This document shows, in pieces, positions 47,365 to 59,500 of a stretch of 64,000 nt of DNA (within the stretch, counting starts at the first letter, position 1; the number at the start of each line of letters is the position of its first letter). The stretch comes from Eleusine coracana subsp. coracana. Its lineage: Eukaryota > Streptophyta > Magnoliopsida > Poales > Poaceae. The DNA is taken from the NCBI GenBank assembly GCA_032690845.1, contig CM064428.1:59953575-60017574 (forward strand), in the 5' to 3' direction. The position numbers were made by a program, and so were the translations under genes. The notes under the pieces were generated by a model. The model worked only from the letters and a program-made list of their open reading frames with translations. It searched no databases and was not told where the DNA came from.

Positions 47365-47867
47365 TGTTACAACTAATTAATTTTAGATTAACAATACTTA
47401 GAACTCAGGATCTAACTAGTCAAATTAGATCACAACTAGCAAACTAAACTGATTCGGAAAATAGGTTCGATCTATTACCGGCATTGGTGGAGGACTTCAT
47501 TGGTGTCGGTGCAGAGGTGACGAAGTCGATGACGAGGGCGGAGTCAGGGACATAGCGTAGGCGCTCCTTGAGAGTTTTTTTGGGGTAGCGGAAACCCTCG
47601 GGACGGTAGCGAGTTTGTCCTGGACGTGGACGTCGAACTTTAGCTTTCGTGATTTCCAGCGCCTTAGCGATTGGTTTTGGGTGGAATTAGATCGATGGGC
47701 GTCCTGGGGGGCAGCCCTTCTATTTATATGCACTGTAGCCACAGGGCCAAGTTCGTTTCTATCTCTAAGGTTTTCTTCCAATCAAAGGCAAAAACAGAAA
47801 CTTATCTGTTAGCCAGATCCGAAATCCACAGGGACTAGAGTTCTCTATTTTTGGATCTAAACCAACA
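47365..47867 (-). repeat. 3' LTR of the Copia element
   Basis: 503-bp LTR matching 53794-54327. It lacks about 28 bp near its outer edge that the partner has between two ATCT words (54286-54318 region). A TATA-like TATAAATAG on the minus strand is shared by both copies. Confidence 0.93.
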
Positions 47868-47880
47868 TTCCTCCCCTGAC
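47868..47880 (-). promoter_or_regulatory. Copia polypurine tract
   Basis: On the minus strand GTCAGGGGAGGAATG lies directly before the 3' LTR start TGTTGG, the expected plus-strand primer. Confidence 0.8.
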
Positions 47881-48075
47881 CAAAAGGTCAACAACTTAAA
47901 CTTACTCTTAACTTAAACTAAAGCTTTTCCTCAGAAAATCAGCAAGTATCAAACCAATGTGTCATCAGCAGCACCACGACATACTGGGACAACATTACCC
48001 ATAGTCTTACTGACAAACCTTGTCAGAATTGTTATTCTTAGTTGGGGAAATAAATGGCCATAAAATCAGAACTGA

Positions 48076-49545
48076 TCAAAAGGTATTTACCAGGCCCATG
48101 ACTAGGACATGTTTCTGAAAGAGGGTTGGTGGTAAATATTTTGTGAGCGGATCCGCTAGATTATCCTTAGTACTTATATGTTTAATCTTTAGCATATTGT
48201 TCTGATTTCTTTCTTTCACGACACGATATTTAAAATCTATGTGCTTAGAAGTACCACTTAGCTTATCGTTGGCGCAAAAGAAAACTGCAGATTGATTATC
48301 GCAGTATATTGTGATAGGTCTCGAGATACTATCAATAATTCTTAATCCTAGAATAAAACTCTTAAGCCACACTACCTGTCCCGTAGCATGATAACATGAC
48401 ACAAATTCTGCTTGCATCGTAGATGCAGCAGTTACACTTTGCTTACAACTTCTCCACGGAATTGCTCTCCCTGCTAGCATGAAGACATATCCAGAAGTTG
48501 ACTTCCTTTCATCTTCATCACCAACAAAGTCAGCATCAGTGTAGCACTCAATCTCAAGATTATCTGATCTCTTATATGTGAGCATGTAATCTTTAGTGCC
48601 TTGACAAAATCTTAATGCCTTCTTGACACCTACCCAGTGAGCCCAGCCTGGATTAGACTGATATCTGCTAAGTACTCCGGTTACAAATACCAAGTCTGGA
48701 CGCGTACAGACTGGTGCATACATCAAGCTTCCAATAGCTGATGCATAGGGAACGTTCTCCATTTTCTTTCTTTCTAAGTTATTCTTAGGGCACTGACTTC
48801 CATTTAACTTAACACCCTTTTGAATTAGAACAGGTGACGTGTTGCACTAATTTAATTTATATCTCTTAAGAATCTTCTCAATGTAAGCTTTCTGAGATAA
48901 TCCTAGTATTTCTTGGGCTCTATCTCGGTGTATCTCAATGCCAAGTACATACGAGGCTTCACCGAGATCCTTCATATCAAAATGAGATGACAGAAAATTC
49001 TTAGTCTCATATAACATATTCTTATCATTTCATGCTAATAGTATGTCATCCATATACAGCACTAGAATTATCAATTTTCCACCCTTTTCCTTAATGTAGA
49101 TGCATTTATCTGCATCATTCTCCCTAAATCCGAATCTCTTAATGACTTCATCAAATTTAACATTCCACTATCTGGACGCTTGCTTAAGTCCATAAATAGA
49201 TTTTCTTAATCTACATCCCATATGTTCCTTACCCTTAATACCAAAACCTTCCGGCTGAGCCATATAAATAGTCTCATCTAAGTTTCCATTAAGGAATGCA
49301 GTCTTAACATCCATCTGATGTAACTCCATATCAAAATAAGCTACAAGTGCCATGACTATTCTTAAAGAATCTTTTGTAGACACAGGAGAAAAAGTCTCAT
49401 TATAATCAACCCCTTCTTTCTGTGTAAACCCTTTAGCTACGAGTCTTGCTTTGAATCTTTCGATCTTCCCTTTGGAATCACGTTTAGTCTTGTAGACCCA
49501 TTTACAACCTACTATTTTGACTCCATTAGGAATTTCTACTAAATC
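48076..49545 (-). pseudogene. Copia reverse transcriptase and RNase H
   Basis: RT motifs run in one frame: DLVEIPNGVKIVGCKWVYKT, ARLVAKGFTQKEGVDYNETF, DVKTAFLNGNLDETIYM and the catalytic LYMDDILLA near 49060, then CTRPDLVFVTGVLSRYQSNP. RNase H follows with CYTDADFVGDEDERKSTSGY, QAEFVSCYHATGQVVWLKS, YCDNQSAV and ADPLTKYLP, ending at 48076. In-frame stops include TAG at 49546-49548, TAG at 49168-49170, TGA near 49032 and TAG near 48848. Confidence 0.88.
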
Positions 49546-51185
49546 CTAAACCTTATTAGAACTCATAGACTTAAGCTCTTCTTCCATGGCTTCAATCCAT
49601 TTAGTGGAATTCTCACTTTCAACTGCCTCTCTGAAATTTGCAGGGTTATTTACTTTCCCGACATCATACTGATCCTTACTTAAATATGTCTCATAATTGT
49701 CAGGAAGCGCCCGTCTCCTTTCTCGATGTGACCGTCTTAATGGTTCGTTCACAGCTGGTTCAGGACCAGACTGAGGTTGTTCTTCTGGCGCAGGTTGTTC
49801 CTGAGCTGGAACTTGTGCATCAGTATCTGGTGCATGAGCCCCACTAGGTGGTACCTGTACCTGAGTGGCTACCACGGTGCTGCTTGATTGAGGAACAATT
49901 GGTGGTACAAACTGATATACCTCCGTGGGCTCTAGGAAATTCAGAGTTGGAAGATCAACCCGTAATTTTTCAAGACTTATATCCCTCTTAGCAGAACTTC
50001 CACTGGTTCCTGAGTCCTCTAGAAACACAGCCTGTCTTGTCTCAATGAACTTAGTAGAGCGACCAGAACAGTAGAATCGGTATCCCTTTGACTTATCTGG
50101 GTATCCGATAAAATGATAGCTCATTGTCTTAGAATCCAGTTTCTTATGTTGTGGATCAAATAGCTTAGCCTCAGCGGGACAACCCCACACCTTTAAATAA
50201 TTTAGTGACGGTTTCCTCCTATTTCACAGCTCAAATGGTGTCTTGGGATCTGACTTAGATGGAACCCGATTAAGAATATGTGCAGCTGTTTTTAATGCTT
50301 CCATCCACAGCTCAACAGGAAAATTAGAATGACTGAGCATGCTACGCACCATATCTAATAACGTGCGATTACGCCGCTCAGCAACTCCATTTTGTTGTGG
50401 TTCTCCTGGCATGGAGTACTGCGCTCTTATGCCATTTTCTTCTAAATACTTAGCAAACGGTCCCTTAATTTGACCATATTTTGCATGTTTCCCGTAATAT
50501 TCTCTCCCACGATCTGATCTTACTGTTTTTCAACTTCCAACTTATAAATCTTAAATATTTCTAGCGCATCTAAATGCTTCTTAATGGGGTAGATATGTCC
50601 ATAATGAGAATAATCATCAGTAAATGTTATAAAAGAATGAGAGCCATCTACTGATGTCACTGAGAGCGGACCACAGATATCTTTGTCAATTATTTCTAAA
50701 ACGCCCGTACTTCTAGTAGCTCCTTTCTTAATTGTCTTAGCATATTTTCCTTTAATGCAGTCGATGCACTGCTCTGAATCGGAGAAGTCTAATTCATATA
50801 GTATTTCATCTTTAATGAGACGTTCTATTCTCCCCCTCAAAATATGGCCGAGGCGACAATGCCACAATTTCGAAGAAGTCTCATCATCACGCTTACGCTT
50901 ATGTGAAATACTAGCAACATTCATCACAGAATCATCAAGAGAGAGCATATAAAGCTTGCCTTGCCTAACTGCAAGACCGACATTTATTGAATTAAACTTA
51001 ATCACACACTTATTGTTGCCAAACTCACAAACATGTCCCGAATCATCTAAGGCTGATACAGAAATTAAATTTCTCTTTAAACTAGGAACATAAAGAACAT
51101 CCTCTAAATTAAGCTGGAAGCCACCCGACAACTCTAAGTGGAAGCTCCCAACACCTTCGACTTGGACGACGTTCCCATCAGCCAC
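49546..51185 (-). pseudogene. Copia protease end and integrase
   Basis: 51185-50520 gives the end of the protease region (LEDVLYVPSLKRNLISVSAL), the GAG-pre-integrase block (LWHCRLGHI) and the integrase core (GPLSVTSVDGSHSFITFTDD). A frameshift or small deletion near 50520 shifts the next part, TVRSDRGREYYGKHAKYG. Then MPGEPQQNGVAERRNRTLLD (50412-50350) provides the catalytic Glu, and 50190-49546 the C-terminal portion with a Pro/Gln-rich linker. Only a few lesions separate these blocks. Confidence 0.87.
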
Positions 51186-52222
51186 TCTTAGGCTTCGCTC
51201 CCACCTTCTTATAGTTCGGATCGAATGGAATACCTGTAATGAATTAGAGATGTGTATAGTGGCACCTCAGTCAACCCACCAAGTATTAGAGGAAAAATCC
51301 GCTAAGAATTACTCATCAATAAAGGAAACAACATCAAACTTATCATTACCTTGCTCCTTCAACCACTCCTTAAAGCCTGGACAAGCCTTCTGAAGGTGCT
51401 TGGGTGAGCCACAGAAAGAGCACGTCTTATTACCACCCTTAGACTGGTGGTTCTTGAAGTTGTTCTTGTTCTTGGGTTCAGCTTTGTTCCCGTTCTTCTT
51501 CTTCTTCCTTTGGCCTTGCTTGCTGCTGCCTGCCTCATGCTGGTTCTTAGAAGGATTGTTGAGACTGAGGTTGCCAACCATGTTCACAACATTCTCCTTC
51601 ATCTTCTTAGTCTTAAGCCTCTCTTCTTCTTCAACACAATAGCTTATCAGCTCAGTGATAGACCAAGTGTTCTTGTTGGTGTTTTAGTTGGTCTTGAATG
51701 GAGCATACTGAGGCGGTAGTGAGGTCATGATGAAATGAACAAGGAAACCATCAGAGATCTCCATCTTCATCTCCTTAAGCTTATTGGCCATGTCACACAT
51801 AGTAAGAATATGCTCCCTTATACCAGTCTGACCATTGTACTGAGAACCCACCAACTTCATGATGAGTGTACTAGCATAAGTCTTAGAGGAGCTCTTAAAG
51901 TTCTCCTCAATAGTGGCTAGTAGCTCCTTACTAGTTAGATCAACTCCAGCTGCATTCTTAGTGGGGATGGCACCCTTAATACCAGCACTTCTGGTCTAAA
52001 GCATGACCATGGTAGCCATCCGGTCGGACCTCTCCCACTTCTCAAAAGCGGCAGAAGGTGCAACTCCATCAGCAGGAGGGGTAGGCTTATCGACCCTCAG
52101 CGCGACATCGAGATCATTCCATGCCAAGCATGTGATGACCTTACCCTTCCAGTCTGGAAAGTTCGCACCATTGAGCGGCTCGATGTTGTTGAGATGGAGG
52201 CAACAGCATTGACATTAGTCAT
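51186..52222 (-). pseudogene. Copia gag
   Basis: Begins at an ATG (52222-52220), with a one-base shift near 52190, and continues through NGANFPDWKGKVITCLAWND, FEKWERSDRMATMVML and MTSLPPQYAPF. In-frame TAG codons occur near 51998 and 51685. The zinc knuckle CSFCGSPKHLQKAC is at about 51425-51384, followed by an acidic tail and a further stop near 51309. Gag would form the element particle. Confidence 0.85.
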
Positions 52223-53793
52223 TGAAAAAAAAGCAAGAAAACTTAACTTAGTAATCATATATAATGAAATGCAATTAAGTGTATGAAAATAACCCTATGG
52301 TGGTCTGATTAAAATCATACAATTAAATTTCAATTTGCATTACCGGTGGGGAAAACAAACGAAATTCATCTTAATACTTATGATTAAACAACGGTGGTAA
52401 GAAATAATAACAAGTTTAATCTAAATAAACTTCTCGGTGGTTCCATTTATTTAGAGGCATCTCAAAGAACATTGGTGGATTAATACTTAAATTTAAATTA
52501 CAGAAGCTTAAAACACCAACACTTAAATAGTTAAGCTTAAATTAAATTTCTTAGCTAAAATTAGAAATTACTTCTAGGAGAAAACGATAAAACAATACTA
52601 AAAAATACTTAAATAATCACCCAGAAAATTAAAAGGTAGTCTGCTAACAAAAAATGGGCCCTCAAACTTAATCTAGCCCTACCAATGGGCCCAAATAGCG
52701 TGCGCGGCCCAGCTAGTGCGCGCGGCTCGGGCGAGGTCGGCTCAGTAGGGCGGCTCGGTGCGGCAGTGGCTCGATGCCAGCGGCTTGTGGCTCGTTGCGG
52801 TGTGCGGCTTATGCAGTCCAAAAGGCAAAGAAGCCCGACAACGAATGGTTGGGCCACCGAAGTGGCCCATCACGCACGGGCGCGGACCCCCGCTTTGATC
52901 TTGACCGCTCACCGTCATCCGATGGCTGAGGGCGCGCACCGGCTGAACAAAACCAGCGGTGGGGAGTGAAACCCTAGCCACTCACTCCTCACTCTCTCCC
53001 TCGACCGCACCTCACTCCTCTCCCTCTTTCTGCCGCTCAAGACAAGCTCAATCGGCGGCCGTCGAGCCGACCGCGTAGACCCATGTGCCGCCGATGCCAT
53101 GGCAGCGCCTCTCGCCGGCGCACGCGTGCGACTAGGTCATGTGCGGCACCATCGAGGGGTGCCTCCGTGGTGCCCTGTTGGTCGGTCTAGGCGCGTGCGA
53201 GGGTGAGCTCTGACAACCTAACGGCTGAGAGATCCCAGCGGCTACGCGGATTGCGATGGCGGGTGCACGCCTGCGGCATCTTACGCCGCACGGCCGATCC
53301 GGTCCCAACAAGATGCGCGCACAAGATCTGATGCGCGGCTCTTTTTTGGTGGCCGGTGGGAAGAGGTGGCGGCGACCACCCAACGAGATCTAATGGTGTG
53401 CCTTGAAGGCACACGCACATCGCCGGTGGCATGACCAGGTAGGTTTTCTGAACTTAGGGTTAGGGTTCCTAGATCTTGGGTTAGGGTTAGGGTTGCGTGC
53501 GTGTGTATGTTTCTGGTTTTTTGCAACTCCCTTTTCTGATCTCATGTGTGACATGGCTTAATTTAGACTTAACCGAACCCTAGCAACATTAATCTTTAAC
53601 TAAAACATGAAAAACAACTTATAACCTTTACTGATCTAATTAATCGAAGCATGAAAAAACAATACTGATCTAGTCAAAACGTAGCTTAATCATGACTGGA
53701 AAATTAATTATCACCTCTGATCTAATCTAACCAAGCGTGTCTAACTTAAACTAGTGGATCTAATCAACTAGGATTAGGCTAAATGGTACCAAA
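52223..53793 (-). other. Copia leader region
   Basis: A long (1.57 kb) stretch between the 5' LTR and gag. 52640-53430 is GC-rich and open in several frames without known similarity; the rest is AT-rich. The sequence next to the LTR (TTTGGTACCATTTAGCC on the minus strand) resembles a degenerate primer site but I am not sure of it. Confidence 0.5.
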
Positions 53794-54327
53794 TGTTAGA
53801 ACTAATTAATCTTAGATTAACAATACTTAGAACTCAGGATCTAACTAGTCAAATTAGATCACAACTAGCAAACTAAACTGATGCGGAAAATAGGTTCGAT
53901 TTGTTACCGGCACTGGTGGAGGACTCCATTGGCGTCGGTGCAGAGGTGACGAAGTCGATGACGAGGGCGGAGTCAGGGACGTAGCGTAGGTGCTCCTTGA
54001 GAGTTTTCTTGGGGTAGCGGAAACCCTTGGGACAGTAGCGAGTTTGTCCTGGACGTGGACATCGAACTTTGGCTTCCGTGACTTCCGGCGCCTTAGCGAT
54101 TTGTTTTGGGTGGAATTAGATCGATGGGTGTCCTGAGGGGGGGCAACCCTTCTATTTATATGCACTATAGCCATGGGGCCAAGTTTGTTTCTATCTTTAA
54201 GGTTTCCTTCCAATCAAAGACAAAAATAGAAACTTATCTGTTGGCTAGATCCGAAATCCACAAGGACTGGAGTCCTCTATTTTTGGATCTATTGTTGACC
54301 TGGCGGTCAACAAAATCTAAACCAACA
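53794..54327 (-). repeat. 5' LTR of the Copia element
   Basis: 534-bp LTR. Element-orientation start TGTTGGTTTAGATTTTG lies at 54327 and the end at 53794. TATAAATAG on the minus strand (54160-54152) is a plausible promoter TATA box. Confidence 0.93.
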
Positions 54328-54740
54328 GCCACCAGACTCGGACTCGAAGCCGTCTTATTGGCTGGCACTGCTTGAAGCATCAAATCGAACGACCTTGACA
54401 TTAACTTGTGCAGCTCGGCTGCTTGGCCGATTGACCCGGAGAAGCCGACGGCTACCTCCTCGGGCAAGTTTATCCTCATGTTGACTGTCGCGTTGACATC
54501 GTACTATTCACCATTGATTAGGACATGGGCGGTGAATGACTTTGTCCTATTGTCATACTGAACCTTTGCCGTCATGAGAAAATCATACGGATTGTTCTTG
54601 ATTCCCCTCGAGCTCGTACTGACGCACGCCACTGACTTGATGGAGTTGACATCAATACCTATGTGCTGGTCACTATTCTCCCATCCATCGTTAAGGAAAG
54701 TGTCGAATGTTGGAATTTGGATCATTTTTACGTGGCCCAT

Positions 54741-55301
54741 TCAGGAGAAATTCCAAAGTAATAAGTGGTTGTTGGTTTTAGTCCCATCTTGTTAATCTAT
54801 GATGGTGCGGACCAACTTAAATAATAGCACTCCTACTAGTGGCTGAATAAAGAAAGCATTTGGACAGAAAGAGAGCATTGCTATGAGTACACACGCACGC
54901 GCGCACGCATCCGTGCTTTTTCACATATTGTCCTGCGTGACTTGTGAGTTGTGCCTTGCAACCGTGGCGTGACGTGTCTGTAAGCCTAAGTGTTTTTTTG
55001 CCACTCATATTCTCCATGATCTGAACTATTTTATACTAATCAAGAGGATTAATATAGGGTTAATTGCCATAATTAGAGTAAATAGACCAGCGTGCTATTG
55101 ACTGCAAATTAGTGAGTGCAACTAGAGAGAAAACGGCTCTTGGAAGGCAGTCGTACCTATATTAGGCCCCTGAAGACATCCAGGTTTCCGTAACATGAGG
55201 ATTCTCTTCCACTTCTTCTTCCTTCCATTGGAGAGCTGTGTTGTGGTGTTGAGTTGCTTCCATCTCGCCGGTCTTATTCTTCGGCGTGCACCGAGGAAAA
55301 G
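54741..55301. other. Intergenic between kinase relic 2 and Tat element
   Basis: No recognisable gene. The N-terminal part of the lectin domain and signal peptide of relic 2 would be expected here but are not found, so they were deleted or moved. Confidence 0.5.
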
Positions 55302-55729
55302 TGTCGAGAGATAATATCGATAGTAGTTATAGGTATGCGTATGAGTATGAAAGTCGATGAACATAGGACACAGGATTGATACAGGTTCGGGCCTCCTGGA
55401 GGATAACAACCCTACGTCATGTTTGGTGTTTTTGTATTGCTAGGGTTCGCACTGGAGCTAGGGTTCTCAATACGAGTTCTGATGATCTTCGAAGACCCCC
55501 TGTCCTCCTTATATAGCTGAAGGGCAGTGGTTTACATGGTAATCTATCATTCGGTTACATTTGATTCTATCTATACACCATATCTCTTAACCTAACTTGT
55601 TGTCTACTCTAAACAAATATCCGAATAGTTATCTTCTGGGCCTTAACCTTCAATGCTTCATAATCAAGCCCCCGACCCACTTGGGCATATAACCGAGTGG
55701 ATAAGTATCCCGGGTATATATGTCCCACA
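55302..55729 (-). repeat. 3' LTR of the Tat element
   Basis: 428 bp with ends TGTCGAGAGA (plus, 55302) and GTCCCACA (55729), so TG...CA in either orientation. On the minus strand it carries CTATATAAGGAGGACAGGGG (about 55521-55498), a typical TATA region of this lineage. No second copy is in the window; boundaries rest on the termini and polypurine tract. Confidence 0.7.
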
Positions 55730-55740
55730 GTAGCCCCCAT
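55730..55740 (-). promoter_or_regulatory. Tat polypurine tract
   Basis: ATGGGGGCTAC on the minus strand directly ahead of the LTR start TGTGGGAC. GGGGGCTAC before TGT is characteristic of Tat elements in grasses. Confidence 0.75.
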
Positions 55741-56027
55741 GAACTTTCCAATTTTGAATCAGTTTATCTTGATGCTCCTCAAAATTGTAAAGTACTTCAC
55801 TTGACGTATATTTAAAGCTTTCTTTATACTCGGCCAGATAAACAAGCATATTTTATGTTTATGGCTTCCAAGAAGTATTGAATACTTCATAAGTCTGAAG
55901 TTTGAAGACAAAATATCTATAACCAGTCGTAGCCCCCCAACTCAAAAGTTATTTTAAGAAAATAGCTTATGAGCCAAAAACTTTTAAAAAACTAGTACTT
56001 ATATCAGAACTTCATAAAAATATCCTT

Positions 56028-56142
56028 CAGGATTGATGCTGACACTCCCTCCGAGTGATGGTACAATGAACAACCCCCAAGATTGGTACTGACACTCCCT
56101 CCGAGTGATGGCTCAATGAACAACCCCAAGATTGATGCTGCC
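56028..56142. repeat. 50-bp tandem repeat
   Basis: GACACTCCCTCCGAGTGATG begins at 56041 and 56091, with GATTG(A/G)T(G/A)CT before each and a partial third unit at about 56130. It lies in the untranslated 3' region of the Tat element. Confidence 0.85.
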
Positions 56143-56396
56143 TCCTTTTACCCAAATAGTATTTGTAAAAAAGTATAATACGACAGCCTCCAAGAGTGAT
56201 GTTGCCACTTTATCCGAGTGATTTCAGTAATCAATCACCAAAAATACTGATAATATAGTTATCCAATACGAGGCTACCGTTGTTCTGAATGATTTATCAT
56301 GACCAACCCAGGTCGTAGTCATCTGCATTTAATGTCCGCGAGCAATGTGCCAGTGAAAATTGCACAGCTGCCATGTCACTTAGGTTAAATAGGGTC

Positions 56397-56403
56397 TATA
56401 TAA
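56397..56403 (+). promoter_or_regulatory. TATA box of the antisense gene
   Basis: TATATAA 175 bp before the ATG at 56572, in a region without other features and on the strand of the antisense gene. Position fits a promoter with a 140-150 base 5' UTR; not proven. Confidence 0.55.
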
Positions 56404-56571
56404 CAGCCCTACCTCGTTTCCAGAACACTGGCTCTTCCACTTCTTCTATCTTTCTCACTTCAGACGCTGCTAGCGCTTCCTCTCTTTGAACCCTAGATCT
56501 CCATTTCCTCACTTCACCACTGCTGCTTCCGTCAGTTCCTCTCTCGAAGCTTCCATCGCAGTGCGACTGTA

Positions 56572-59500
56572 ATGGCACCCAAGCACACTCGCCAAAGCTC
56601 CAAGAGATCGGCGAAAGGAGAAGAATCCCCTGTTCAGATGGAGGATGACCCCACCCTCGACATTCCCTAAGGCGTCAAGGAGTTCCCGGAATCTTCCATG
56701 AATGCAGAGAAGATCAACCGGCTCGTGATCGATAGAGTTCTTCAAGATCAGCAAACAGCAGATTGGATCGAGACCGTAGGTCAGAGATTCCCTCATCCCC
56801 CTTTTAATCGTGTTATTGTTTTCGCTCCCTTCTTCTATCGTGAATTCGGGATCCAATGCCTCGATTTCTTTCGTGGACTTCTATTCTTTTATGGGATTAA
56901 CTTAGTTAATCTGAATCCCAATTCTATCCTCCATATTTCCATCTTCATTCACTTTTGCGAAGTCTTTCTGGGCATTGCCCCTCATTTTGACTTGTTCAAG
57001 GAGTTGTTCGTGCTAAAATCCAATAACAACAAGGTTATTGATGGAGCTGGATTTCAGTTAAGGAATAAATCCAAATACATCGAAATCCCTCTTCCGTCCA
57101 CTAATAAAGGGTGGCATGCTGATTGGTTCTACAATGGGAACCATGCTCCTCCTCTTTCTGAAGATATTCCTGAAGTGCCCATACCTTGACCCGAATGGTC
57201 AGAAAAGGCATCCCCCGAGAAAAAAAAGAAGTAGAAGAGATTCTGGAACATATTTATTTTCTGAAGTCTAAGGGGTTTACCGGAGTTGATGTTGTTGCAA
57301 GCTTCATATTCCGCCATGTTCAACCAATGAAAACATGCCATGTCCCTGACTGGAAGTACAATATGATAAAAGACCTGACCCGAGAAGTTCCTGAAGACTT
57401 GTCTGATCGATAATTAACACAAAGACTTGAAAGTATTTTCTCGTCTTTGCTTGACTGGACTATAGGCAACATGGTGACCGGGCACCACTCCAAGACCGAC
57501 AGAAAAGATGTAAGTGAACACTGTTGATATTCTGATTGTGTAGTTGTTTGTTCCAATGTAGAGTAAATTGTTTGATTACAGAGTCTGAATTGATACATAT
57601 CCCATCCGCCATTGCCTCCTCCAATCGAAGAAAACTCGCCTAAGCAAGCCCAACCTTCAAAGCGTTGCAAGGTGCAAATCATTGATTCTGATGAAGAGAA
57701 GTCATTGGCTGAGAGAACTTCCCGATTGCAGCAAGAGGCGGCTAAGATGGCAACAGCCGAGTCAAAATCCACTCGGCAAGATCGAAATGTGCTGCCAACT
57801 ACTAAGGCTGACTAACATCCACGACAACATGCGCAAGAAAAGGCAAAAAAGACCACAACTGTTAGTGGAATAGACTCTGTCGAGACTGATGTTCCATCCG
57901 GCTCCCTGCGCAAGGTTGCCGGTTTAAGGTTCAAACGTCATCCTAAGTAAGTATGCTGACTTGCACTCTTCCTGTCCTTGCTGATGATACATAATAGATA
58001 TGATGATCTCTATATAATAGACCGGATGCGTCGACAGCCTCTGGGGCACATCTTTGAAGCCCATTATGGGAGAAGATCAACACCCATCCACAGCCACTGA
58101 TGACCCCACAACCCAAGGCTGTAACATGAACCAGTCGGTCGGGTCGTCGAGTGATCATGCAGGCACTCCAATACCCGACCGACCGGATTTGAACATACCA
58201 GAGTAAAATAGCACTCCGCCATGCCCACCTCCTATTATTGAAGACGAAGAACCCACCCTGGTCCATGAAGATTTGCTAGAGCCAACATATGACCATGAAA
58301 TTGGCCCAGATGAAAATCCATTTCCAATGCCCATACATCGTCATATGAAGAAGAAAATCCCCAAGCCTGGCCAAATCAGGACTGTGTATCATATAGGAGG
58401 ATATGTCACAACAAGGTTGGATGAGTCTAAAGAGCTCGCGGAACTAGAAATATTTGAGGAGCTCACAACCCAAGCTCGTTTATCCTTTCAGGTATGTTTA
58501 TTGACAACCTGTACTGATTATCGTAGCTTTCTTGTAGGTGAACTGCCTCATCATTCATGTTACTGCCATAGAAAATGAAAAAGCATGGGGAAGGCAAGAG
58601 CAAACTCTTGAAGACCATGCAAAACACATGTGCCAGAGCCATCGATACTAAAAATCAATTGGCAAGGGAGAGGTTCGAAGTAAGACGTTTGCTCGGGAAC
58701 CACAGTCACGTTCATCCCGGGTGGATGAACTATCCTTCAAAATTTCATGTATCCTATAACATTAAGAACTCCCGACTAGGTAGTGACCTGTATGCTCACA
58801 GATTGTCTCTTTGACAGAATTATCCAATGAGCTTGCTACCAAGGAGAAGAAAGAAAATGACTCGGCCCTCCTGATTGCTGGACTGAACGAGCGTCTGAAG
58901 GCACTCGAAGCTTCAGCCAATATAATCGATGACTTGAAAAAGAAGAATGACATTCTAACAGAACAAGTGCAAGCATCAAAGAAATTGCAAGATAATGTTA
59001 AAGAATTAAAAGCCAGCCTTCAGAAAATGGAGGAGTCAAGAGCTGACTGGAAGAAGAAAGCTGAAAGTACGTTGTTATAACCTCTCCATAATACTAGCCT
59101 CTGCTTACCAATTCATTTTCTACGCAACCGATGTGCAAGAAAAAAAATAAAAAAGCAGAAGAATAGGAATGCCGAGCTGGAAAAAGGAGTGGCCGAGGCG
59201 CAAGATATTTTCAAAAAGGCAATCAGAGAACTGAATAAGTTTAAACAGTCCTTTAAGCAAACTGAAAAACTAAAGGACGATTTCAAAGAAAAAGCCGAGA
59301 CTCTTGAAGCCAAAAAAGTCGAGCTCGAGAAACGTTTAAGAGGTAAACAATTATTCTTCAATTATATTCACCGCCGAGTCCTTATTTTGTAGATTATTTT
59401 TGATAAACCTGTCTATGTAGGATCAAAAAAGGCTAATGAACTTCTGTAAAAGAAATTCATTGAAGGTGACCAAAATCTTCGCTAGTCTCTTGCAGCTCTA

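Larger units (their letters stand above)
47365..54327 (-). mobile_element. Ty1/Copia retrotransposon inserted in a kinase gene
   Basis: A complete-length but mutated minus-strand Copia element. LTRs of 534 bp (53794-54327, 5') and 503 bp (47365-47867, 3') start TGTTGG and end AACA in element orientation. The 5-bp duplication GCCAC at 47360-47364 and 54328-54332 is perfect. A polypurine tract lies beside the 3' LTR. Internal domains follow the Copia order gag, protease, integrase, RT, RNase H. By eye the LTRs differ at about 35 of 500 aligned positions, mostly transitions. Confidence 0.95.
44916..54740 (-). pseudogene. L-type lectin receptor kinase relic 2, split by a Copia element
   Basis: Read on the minus strand. 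Segment A (54740-54328) is the C-terminal half of a legume-lectin domain (FDTFLNDGWENSDQHIGIDV, NPYDFLMTAKVQYDNRT, LPEEVAVGFSGSIG) with a TAG at 54504-54506 after LINGE where Gln is usual. Its end SPSLVA runs directly into segment B (47364-46787) once the Copia element and one copy of its GCCAC duplication are removed. B has a Pro/Ala linker, transmembrane segment (LLLTVLAPITILLACTVVGL), glycine loop GRGGFGSVYKG, VAIKK and LVYELVPGGSLDKHIH, and ends at a GT donor. An intron (46786-45589) separates segment C (45588-44916): HGDIKPSN, DFGLTR, SDVYSFGIVLLEIVSG, then a TAG at 45123-45125 where relic 1 has Trp (VVGLWC), and the C-tail. The N-terminal half of the lectin domain and a signal peptide are missing. 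Confidence 0.88.

Noticed and set aside
53450..53500. Telomere-like TTAGGG words in the Copia leader
   Set aside because: Only two short runs of (GGGTTA)n, not the plant TTTAGGG unit, and within transposon leader sequence; better explained as chance low complexity.
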